A stretch of DNA of 60,381 nucleotides from Clostridia bacterium (GTDB lineage: Bacteria; Bacillota; Clostridia; Christensenellales; UBA1242): positions 1-60,381 of the forward strand of contig JAEDFU010000007.1 in the NCBI GenBank assembly GCA_016297915.1. Reading direction: 5' to 3'. Under the pieces are notes generated by a model that saw only the letters and a program-made list of their open reading frames with translations, made no database searches and was not told where the DNA came from. Within the stretch, counting starts at the first letter, position 1. Every line of letters begins with the position of its first letter. The translations under genes and the position numbers were made by a program. Shown here piece by piece: positions 58,701 through 60,381 of the stretch.

Positions 58701-58984
58701 ACGACAATGGATTTGAAGAAGCTGTCAAAAGAGCTGCTAATGCCATCAAAAACATTTTTGGAGCAACTGCAGACGAAAAATTCCATAGCACATGTACAAA
58801 GTGTGGTTATAGCGTACTAAAACCATATTTGCTAAAAGTCGAGGTGAATGGGGAAGTTAAAAAAGTAAAAAATGATAGCTGGATATTGCAATCATCACTG
58901 TCAGAAATAGATAATAACAATAAGGGCGTATTTTTAAGTATATTTGCTGTTAATATTGGTGGTTATACAGTTATATTGTATTAA
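34715..58984 (+). CDS. Giant InlB B-repeat (Listeria-Bacteroides repeat) surface protein, 8,089 aa
   Basis: One uninterrupted frame of 24,270 nt, about 40% of the window. Residues 1-11 are charged and cytoplasmic; residues 12-37 are a strong hydrophobic anchor with no clear cleavage site, so the rest is probably outside the cell on a signal anchor. From residue 40 onward dozens of InlB B-type repeats follow, each with a beta pattern such as TIKFNANGG, GYTFxGW and YAxW endings (for example IKFNANGGTLASAS near 650). The repeats are about 60-90 residues long and highly divergent. Residues about 7,610-8,040 form a cysteine/histidine-rich region with CSYC, CDRC, CEVC, CLVC, CKKC, CPCG and CTKC knuckles. 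The protein ends without LPxTG, a C-terminal helix or choline/SLH repeats. It is likely a long adhesin or spacer-type surface fibre. It has a single promoter and a strong terminator and shows no frameshift. Confidence 0.92.
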   Translation: MEERESTERKSLLIRTILIIILLLLSLLSTILYVYLYPKTTVNLYIDSGADWSEGAPKPYSSFSVKRYSKLSSLPGVEKTGYTFDYWSQDGFEGEEFDLNTELNKEVINLYANYHPNQYVITYWVRDFTAGSNAPWKIYQQQTKEYYTQIDLVTGRDSQNNLLPEFVGRSGFTFYGWTLENRNEDDPELEKYLYIPNSGIEYIYKTPGDMNLYAYFKKNTYDVNLHTGIKYELDETGKPRKDANNKYIIKNASSDTRDAVFTDNVRYMDSLGLVAERHKNMTLGVEVYVCSLGLDFDNLSEKQLDLYRNEANEYAFKGWYLDQDYTIAIDDHELILYVDAVTGVPFYECYIDGVRKVVRAVQKTGADGNPEYDNDGNPKYIFDIYSKWERKCYEVNFNKNTIKANAYQVESIHLYKVNFDEDGNAMGFGKYYNDGLFTYQGYTDGGHYCKVNLANLDVVSDDFRNGITDSGGKPTYRLIGWTDSANLRNKENVAWYAKWTQVPWNRDTVAGSEINGKLATGEISYENQVYTQTSSDDVTLYAQWSQIYNIKFAYDRGSNQKNFVWQGIAGEWFILPNMNDIKANNNGNEWRKTYCFFAGWTTGTSTLSPKYYERIGGKQDAALDPEYYYKISGSQTLLAIWLSEPYTIKFNANGGTLASASDAIKSPVYGNSLLTFPKNKPIRDGYIFNGWSKNQYSDGEYNRLLREATDNGTKLESDKTVYSAGGQYRVTGNCEYFASWMKDYIIEYDANGGEITSGNQVNKYSTLLSADNRSVSGQSNKALLKVRMQIGDKIGIEREGHEFIGWNLRRADGSIDTTVTIKSTKINTPYTTFDFYENKLYAYKSQGGNVDEKSKISFQLIDGSKVVLVASWKPIEYRLKIEDTRASDPTKKTYTYTVEYGQEFTFPELPELIHKVGFQLYGFSTSLEEGKGVTYVIDYNNDGTINLMPTIGGEDSRITQNLTFYTVYVEKKFEIKYFIGETTDKEYTPKTADISQGLISYGQTLVLPKLLESDITNAGFDAKFKFKYWYYTMTDAEGNTVEKIVETGDLATYHNSDNVLILHAKLQVDSYNLILRITNPFEGGDSVIVTDLAIGSYEKGVAVGADAYNQIMYKLNAKLSDILGNYVLRKVMAKDGEGNDTEDIAQLILKGYTFEKFSATETFNQFDFNASTVVKISDSTLYIKTKWVANPINIIYNSDEESTQTNNSSIKYNESLNFLPGTIFTYDGGRVVNSWYIKSTKEGFDPTFFDCSSALKDSKTKYKTLNALSQDGYITWADDGTGTIKLFANTQQICTVTYHYFNGTTEQTIQKQFVFGDSAELLTNDQVPCGEYTFEGWSYKGQKVDYVPVSEGNYNIDLYADYVATITYYNIIKEEIYTKIDKVKQVTITLLKYNEETATYSYTNIYQIENLDLTLTNYDLYGFVDTNTNQLYLIDDIKNGNAYVALDGNNINLEAYYTQDYKLVYSLNDATLETFEDGTTEDKTDVFKFDHNNKPVTAVTIAHKAVKAGYNFLGWKVSGQDTVYGFGATIDLTSSQTTVNPVFGEPTDGTINVAITLVKNEKGDDPRTLAGLATDGSFDVRNGKTFTFAETLIKDKFNWQSDTDDLYRFKVDESTKKYVGGRDYFEIGESFTIPLAIEADTELKFVGEWIKKYVIEFNQDENHQNARYDTKKVILRQGQEYTLQETPTVGTEGVEFQYWQVAVKSGATTQTVNIYVGNIIVVTDQTSYSTRPVIDEHGNTITKHCLPKIDGLNNTYEFVGAWSKKEYTIKLNVIDGSNTYTLTLNNVPYGTKISNRQMLNLDYEYLKLDGTLTTENETALNNILALENNARGIYAWATDAGGTNIADLSSITSDMTLYAVWQTKLTLGFADANDEFEYKDNVKPDTKYLLPNTQIDLNYIVESIYRKGNFTVIYKDGKYQVVGSANDYYQLVAFKLDFADGTSLNLQIDANNSFGKFEITQNTVVTPQFEKVGKVYFFDNTTSTGGNECKIGDAVRFLQFVRNGQKLSLDTFIISRDGFTFVGWNTNKDAETKLDSLTGNGSDINIYAVWASDRKAKFVLRLGNQNYDLFEFALTRLNKINSDNLSHYLTTPAENHQFKEISALSKFPAYSFNNYNLYLINYYVTDSTGKVNYYDNDSLCEQDFGSGSYNSIGDITVYLNTTDIFTIKYSLAGIEGINGNINSEEYFVSADKLDGVNTPFGKLDEISGTIVSLTLPDQLKNNTVQRNNYQPYGWSESSNVTDKNNTKYFFSNQESLVLYDATSASADKEQKLRDIATNLRKSDIQTYNLYLVWEYKYIDTYIYAIADVGTDGTSETVLTAPYDKYKLSTDGTGIAFANVANFLHTYNQSGQRTRIYPLDNNWQFTSNGKIAQVQYNSTIYLNDTTGNIQAGGYQLLGFSKTLYKLGVEVSDNYFKLGDAILVTEDILTDGKLILYPVYGLLADTVAVSTTFGSVNAKIESVTPQGFVGKSTTEAVDEKIEAYRSKAYTLTMFDKITVTASEPMLGYVFKEFHTDDVTQGDITTNVIVVDASCYFVSSHVHNHEIKAHYDTVKVTLNIHLDYKVALKDEYKDNETGVITFKTTLDNADFELSVDKNNLLSSGTVQSTNTFAYTITQSPYYTFALYSDEAHTKIIKLNGDKIVVADLIAGGEANIYVLATPKTHKVIFSLSSNSHFEASSKVTAVSSTYFDFGGGNIEFDIAGGASYVYMGSSLLLPTSATLESSSMKIKSVNSSFVGFYLSGDAGKNIIVNTGSIEKDTTFVELYNSDSITVTYMTGSIIRTFTYTANTVISVGSDVDWDALLTQEYSGAYTLLRWTDGTRTYEKGEQLTIDKAYTFIGVVQGTTIQLVYKYELNGANTTTVVDVEYGKDIEPLTESKLGVSYATKYIAMWRYNDKQFDVSRTIGFNKLGFVYDSSVNPNKIEFDAVYYNKFTYEISYDTTYVNNSGDFASATTVAKSYNNEDTSFVENELKFRLSAVEPISVSDENVFSYYQVEFSVNGGTDYITTQDQLQLGTTLKLISPNNGEYPINVNTPVKYKITPIFKAKSGTITAKFVITNPESNSAIGDDTVLANDSSQKLGDINTFVFFDGNILTDSYLPQITQISDNKSYADWTMQAKSLTFALSLEGFDWNTYKLVGYKADLYDANNNLSETRTFTLGSEAERNLSGAKTVTLTTIWEKRIVVRYYTQESVEDIKLREYYDYSNELTTFAVRGKITDQELLSNTTLADFELNGHEWIGWTSLNDNNHVVRILSSGLYAMYSFGADSQVLGVEYLDENHEICLYPAQAKIYQIKFETRLLDGTDAELNDFEIKADYINNSEYTVYLGKVKSLPAYSAIYSNLNSIFDFKGYTDTTAELNYFDKDYTFGVENIDNADDENGTITIFANFARKEYTISFSFSGKNGSGEEILKEAYSLSVNKKHGDSVSLSYTYEPNNTTTPYTFVDNTNLTNGDISLQSVVNRMIVGDKCDFLKIKNFTLNGVEIKGLSNITDSVTIVVNFEPIYRLQYNLNVGYENSYYYKNGPKEDDKILPDSSKTNLSGYGVIGETVVDIEKDAYIAFDVNKQNEDDNTYIVMPGFTLKFWKAEYTDKFKADYYAKWGKEYKDADFFNGQNTITITQDLINSLKITNNYRIQLTVAYSTEYKIFLHYFESINDMENRNYSSNVLSITAEKDAVFEPRLKGTLIDAFNNQLTTGIEVNGKTITSLFDIKDESGVITNHGLFNAFDDNDYTSLGLARLGSVDGDLHALLLDAYDISSDIKDFYMVQSYDGLESPLEHHLYIVYVPAKHTVTFNALVGKEKTIDGTTNFVYDSELAANYVLAEYAMTLDQVNNDDGSENIDSNNRRQVAYTPGWSYSRQTVDFQNYIYLIKPENFKRISNPNYDFVGWKVLITSGSGEDITYSFVELSEVKGLIVTKNKDQEYIKISGIHADLNIVACFVQKQITTEVTLRSTDNLGHKLGIDILDYSKGTALETQSVVENAETYEKIYTFKAVLNSTIQFKSTFDQYKVVSFDFGYTYEGDTITITDAYVVDGKFKIVVTLDYASTKTVYLDVSKGKIGTVNYTYTVDGNDYERSTEASSIQGMSFNGGQNYATYQVVLPLGAKINSQSFGTPTLSNYTFTRWQYFDGKLNDFETLPVSDTTYLCAKYDAKQITVKFAVKNLQNVITEITGIDANITYGTDFTLPTIIVELNGEVTIGYIIDNRLYSFGENFNFKNLTGEIGDEYQIYLTTQKIYSIAFTMGDDTTFDWPNNSPYPTVDSEVKVKVVSSPITIESDFEYYFANSVDQNGEIAVTPKTNGYSLTNEYDIPVAEIKSTNGVQFEEWATRTSKTYENGQRYKVSYADADDNGIILFTAVAGNKIKVEFVVIDPQNGQTLKLTTDQKVKPTLESITMLLPADNASSANIIDFGTYNNNYILFNERPVNRTTINAYLAEFGLGEGYKFYGFSSDPAHYTYTNISDFVSKDYAISYYKVNEGGLLVELSDNEKAEALVNAIKAGVRTFYTVWEQKFEVKFVNDTNNQVVSSAYYGKDETIAIPARETVLNANDSNLKIQGWKDITTNKYHYTYQTIAQSLIFGGSQGVSQTLEFRPVWAQGHSLTLNMGFDNDRYGKTDNDIRNTVANIFKIYSALDRNEIYAGIGYPYIDSATNVNGVSLIGDGNIVTIGGKNLHSAYRFGELWTENDIIDLSSLKATDSGIYDTLKISFDYGVNISNSYYKFSGWSTEPDGDASKVIKDFSNFSLKTNTILYAVWEPVTYTVTLYATNENAGNEVDAKQILEYSFEDSIYTQGKYIYKNGKGAGFEENIVTNNFKKIGYKLSGWKNFNDKLVLTNLVPVVGNIKLVSEYTTEYIVRFKNIKDIEFSSVERQYVIEGEDITFNKAFLVNKLQVTNAYYLDKTKTPKYIFDKDGTHTNVQELPSQITFNNEAFFITEVGGLSYVDIYLDVDVSIAINIPNKDFGVSGQSEWLELDPIKAVPEATYELTSTSIRLLGSSDEALYSFNISDYANSPTMLGWFYYISGQADWYKYEENPIVPNYYLLSDLDYAVRTLKVIYGEDGVNVIVTTQNGNTYTLSNISDFQIRLYPKLVTTNTISLANINAASFAKLTYTDSKTLALVENPITDNAGNIQSVKFMRVFNSTYDNVFSIETEGYLIDSIANISGASNLADNSVSFGKNFENKTLVKIEEQLVEKTLLKATLSKSTDTGSGTLKFKYELNFANYSENNTNYVVSIVPYTFNVSYQVTDGEGILQYRTNPLHTAEDYSKTASSSSPITISMPAGQLIYQYDKSTGSVLVSDIVQLKYYYSNDNGITTITFVGVPYGADLYTPAIPQNYMISHFVSFAHEINGAIVDGEKITYKPYGLNNDRTEILNNFSVTAQFEVNSISAVKLIFDFDTASLGGNNSPWSNAISSYIGQNSGEGYKSIIPYSKNGNEYYRYTVVWKNNGLTLSANNTQITAREITAGTDITNLLKEWKQAYHIAFDQEHPTSMDTVTNINSLNVLLQYFWLSDQLHWTTDQTSFVEGAKFDNGVLLYSSTVNPTDNSTTTSAKIYALHDSTVELHFNMTEAITMIVDTATIDYTNDSIIDNITRAQVSLQETVDTNLDKVNEYIFQKSDANYIYKPDYSGEKYNSMVIKFQKGSKYTITVHPDDADERHVAYSFDASGDWSLGAGASNTNNSGVFNGSKLQTNNDGINELFNEYTLKGVVRKVPYITLTAKIRPVTYQVKFDGFSYIDSDNNYAGEYTLNLAYDKDIFDKGNYAHYGYTLTTLYGSDRHSIPRFILTQKTDESTLARFVATEDKCTVLHKHDSTCKSQYGDLTKIFEYWVKDSGTGNLSASSINMYTYNNGYQNIQMHAKFENAVKITFVRFEYDENQSIDRLTYNLYLARNGFVDQLGETYTGNSSRYNDNLYQEGLATQVSWFNEARDKYRVENISDDVDNPFIPDLRVMKADNANHTQVENLRKLLANANIDDANQYNATEGYIIYPVILKTIKLGAHFTDPRRDSNRNGYLSENNLIIYTLGGKYDIVMQQVDDRGELCITNITSKIMYRDSYIQNATGKYLLATDAANNYNITLKKQDVSQNLDIIPMGYSDYTFAMWEVGSSNIHYSGYDQANTVLMSLDSAIQRCDDEIYIYPHYNARLFISEDEGLTYDANNLDKKYSGNYLALTDYLSQEYIGRDSATKYTLKYEGTGRDATGNQSQYALLNVYKGTEVLYAFKFVARDAYKDNIVWKIKTPNGEEVILTPKANTYTIDDGNGAITLYPIAYIDVYMKIDEFKIINRMGYSASNAFTYTIKNSKGEELNPGTNNIEVSGGNTFQNYSYSDTNGNWQMGLVNFVDEVTHTVIVKNTSAFASIQGYLTNYRWQYLDDGVWKNITDTTIVNKSSNTKVNENYEMHIRLVADWQTREVIFRRLTGDKTISSDWELKYATEFENYTISGSKTDVAVTLYKGQTIKFSDTSYGKFDIYENGSTVSTIEGKDVTDGYYQGWWKTDADVTRLTSLVADETVFDYNSGNMTFYLWIEKQITVTISASQESGHDTVAGYGIVYYSHTNPRPQNDVAETEFKINKTNKTYGKITLGISSNLKVSAIKDPDANHEFVSFAYPSNTNGDLGGGNATTTNYVGGFEGAVGSIQPPTCTISVFFDAHGTKSTLTIVNENQEIVSMGANRDGGYAVYALYGGYDITKEVGSDKYTYTITDFWNKIDHKFYVSKNEPKSSVADTYYPREFYRISKITSHEEYGLTYDWTAGRFTAPLSDGTNVATGTTHYNGINTLNTGHNVYYKSFVDKYDEYPYITNVSFDVWVTDANGSQKLESLSLYNPNDETSGSAGVKVDKTYASGNHETLTKDTVFVGTKEKPTLQIVDINKNNKANIQVNENRQGVLFNISEFESIIKCTKPGYKLTKVAVCPGTDYVDSSVNARASYPTDKESQDFTVEETYYHVRIFIEQKAGIDVAFKLNLPNGADLRNINLKDEKSGSYIEPKINAGIKIEKGVLSFNAQAGKYNTENFVSALSVGTTVTAGISSENNITRYYVEFRDKNDIQLYRYSFELPSIYSLDGGKGWFVDNSDTHLLFTNEEQTIGSYTFNVWKYEQSQVLNEEPYTLRGDCTLVLGLKRNPVTIYSNTNYWSGLGKTTLTDDVAEWNAILNAKGTGSSIVAPGGLIELEVPEESRCGETLYQAGTSQYIGQSNVNIPQDIKNIRLAKISPVAYGAKLTINGKPWTMSNTSPNNAVVFIANNRNSKLEDGKIKSYLNVEFTKDTAWTLVAVPYGDADSKNTNGNNYTKVTFYKYIQEMKDNAPLGTYSINNDDLILKLPNISLTQSHKNNPVVSMNIAKGNTTRLYGGLFRESEKASLNSARYNFKTLEFDAKLAILKDTTNASSFDTLMNSDKRRCKLIGYKFVLNGSSLDPQTITGGDNVKVNLQTLFNSNNKSVQDVSVYPIFQVSDGHDITIRKINDLSTSSLLNFNIDNDLVNGNTHFVEEGATFNWEIALMSNVRLYDGIGTSSFKTITFTSNSNKTQVLLGFNVLDRNGNVLSQIGANGRLRILEILDGAYGKNRYLIQYKDKKVQLTDTRYAQVVESGVDTGLNRFQLSIIPTDDLILEPVVSDVGYSVNYECTAVTCNYYTLDSGYRSYTQTHSYDYYNRLTCMNYSIDSVNISWSTTYFAINGYYDNGNHITTYCPDINSDTLTYTLDHNTHDASGGKIQNSEYYISPNSCERYADHWCSYCSHIEGLYEDVYHAHSTVSKSWESNDEGHWHNIKCDRCGVITDTTAVQDHGKWLSDGDDIDAMHKCEVCDFEHKHVWPKEGRLDTSVSDCDTQRYIFNCLVCNQGRYEYKYDDLHDWNDWQWGTSKYKYKYNTGKLVHIKYRTCKKCYNPMYEDKGLDVDLQNYEGEEYCSFGDWLPADRKRFGYDTIRNCPCGNYEGHDHSESCWQEYGNNIGGTSRLKNAEYCIDSTGLTCEYDLTVVAHYNKCKVTGKDLDIITGTARFYNTTSHQGDDNGFEEAVKRAANAIKNIFGATADEKFHSTCTKCGYSVLKPYLLKVEVNGEVKKVKNDSWILQSSLSEIDNNNKGVFLSIFAVNIGGYTVILY

Positions 58985-59000
58985 TAAAATTATTCTCAAA

Positions 59001-59044
59001 CACAAAAAAACGACTAAGAAATTTTCTTAGTCGTTTTTTTTGTG
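59001..59044 (+). terminator. Terminator of the giant gene
   Basis: AACGACTAAGAA (59009-59020) pairs exactly with TTCTTAGTCGTT (59024-59035), with A and T runs on either side. Confidence 0.9.
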
Positions 59045-59547
59045 TTAACTTTATATTGTTATAGCATAAGAATTGCTATTACTACACATGTTGCTGATAA
59101 ATATAATGCTGAAATCAATAGGTGCTGGAGTATGGCAAACTATTTTCAATACTTAAATGCAAAGGTTCAAATATATATGTTATATATTAATATAATACTT
59201 ATATACATTATATATATAATAACAATACATTATACCAGATATTAAACCTAACAATATATTAAACCAAATTGTCAAATTTGACGGCTGTGGTGTTGGAAAT
59301 TAAGCCAAAGAGTGTCTGTAGAGCAAAAAAATTGGTTACAAAATGCAAAAATCCCAAAAAATTTTTGTGTATTTGGGGTTCGAAAAGTAAATTTTTGGAC
59401 AAATTTGGGTCTCTCAAAGGTGGTTTTGGGGTGGTTTTGGAACAAGTTTGACAAGAATCTTTAATTAAAAAAGAAACACGAGGAGGGGTGGGGTACAAAT
59501 TGGTCAAAAAAGTTTAAAAATTTATTAAAAAACTTTCAAAAAAAGTG
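59045..59547. other. Non-coding region between the giant gene and 23S rRNA promoter
   Basis: About 500 bp without a supported gene. Around 59170-59240 is an almost pure A/T stretch, and TGTCAAATTTGACG near 59271 is a short palindrome. Open frames of 60-82 codons here have no ribosome site and are probably chance. A 16S rRNA gene does not fit and is not present. Confidence 0.55.
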
Positions 59548-59577
59548 TTGACGAGTGCTTTTGGATAGTGGTATACT
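59548..59577 (+). promoter_or_regulatory. Promoter of the 23S rRNA gene
   Basis: TTGACG (59548-59553), an 18-nt spacer and TATACT (59572-59577), preceded by an A/T-rich tract that could be an UP element. The leader to the 23S start is about 245 nt and contains GTACATTGACAACTGCAT, which resembles the boxA-proximal part of Bacillota rRNA spacers. Confidence 0.7.
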
Positions 59578-59827
59578 ATCGTTGCAATCGTTTGAGATGG
59601 ATTAATTAATCAATCGCAACACATTGCAAGAGTACATTGACAACTGCATATTTATAAATGAAAATATGAAAACGAGTAAAGTTAAGTTTTGAAAATTTTT
59701 TCAAAAGATGACTAAACGAGAGTAATACAAAATATAACAATTCACGAATGCAAAAATTTTGCAAGAGTAAAGAGTTCAATCGTTGTATCAAATATTAGTT
59801 AACAAATCAAGGAATTCGAAAGAATAC

Positions 59828-60381
<554 letters not shown>

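Noticed and set aside
59259..59507. Open frames of 60-82 codons on both strands upstream of the 23S gene
   Set aside because: Overlapping frames on both strands without ribosome sites and with low-complexity products; most likely chance in non-coding DNA.

Overview
The window is a low-G+C, Gram-positive-type (Bacillota) chromosome segment, probably from an uncultured, gut-associated Clostridia-like spore former. Evidence is the SleL/YaaH-type cortex enzyme, purine-rich ribosome binding sites, consensus sigma-A promoters, an AbiF-type HEPN protein with its RNA, and an InlB-repeat surface giant. All genes read with the standard code. Species cannot be told from this sequence.

Layout. 0.4-1.7 kb (-): a protein with a degenerate diadenylate-cyclase-like domain. 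1.9-5.7 kb (+): a heterodimeric ABC exporter. 5.8-6.6 kb (+): two small unknown genes. 6.6-8.55 kb (-): a third ABC exporter preceded by a 15-codon leader ORF and an attenuator-like hairpin. 8.9-9.8 kb (+): a ZIP metal transporter and an internally deleted ogt-like methyltransferase remnant. 9.8-19.4 kb is an AT-rich accessory island holding: a hairpin-rich block; an unknown gene; a four-gene operon (RHH-like protein, ADP-ribosylglycohydrolase, HNH-like protein, 360-aa unknown); a divergent AbiF HEPN gene with its upstream non-coding RNA; a HUH-Rep plus serine-recombinase element punctuated by large nested palindromes; and an unknown gene under an operator-overlapped promoter. The island ends beside tRNA-Gln(CTG).

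19.8-30.4 kb (-) is core metabolism: an M20 hydrolase, pyrG with a lipoprotein and a membrane protein, a LysM-GH18 spore enzyme, and a probable operon of a surface-type protein, fhs, a TrxB-like flavoprotein, galE and rdgB. 30.6-34.3 kb (+): a CNNM/CorC-type membrane protein and typA. 34.7-59.0 kb (+): one uninterrupted 8,089-codon gene for a membrane-anchored InlB B-repeat protein. From 59.8 kb: the 5' end of a 23S rRNA gene with its own promoter and no 16S gene upstream.

The points most worth pursuing are the AbiF/ncRNA locus with an operator around its promoter, the RHH-ARH-HNH operon beside it, the palindrome-punctuated Rep/recombinase element, the leader-peptide attenuator, and the giant surface protein. 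Several core-looking enzymes lack hallmark residues (TrxB-like without CxxC, M20 without two metal ligands, DAC-like without the RHR motif).
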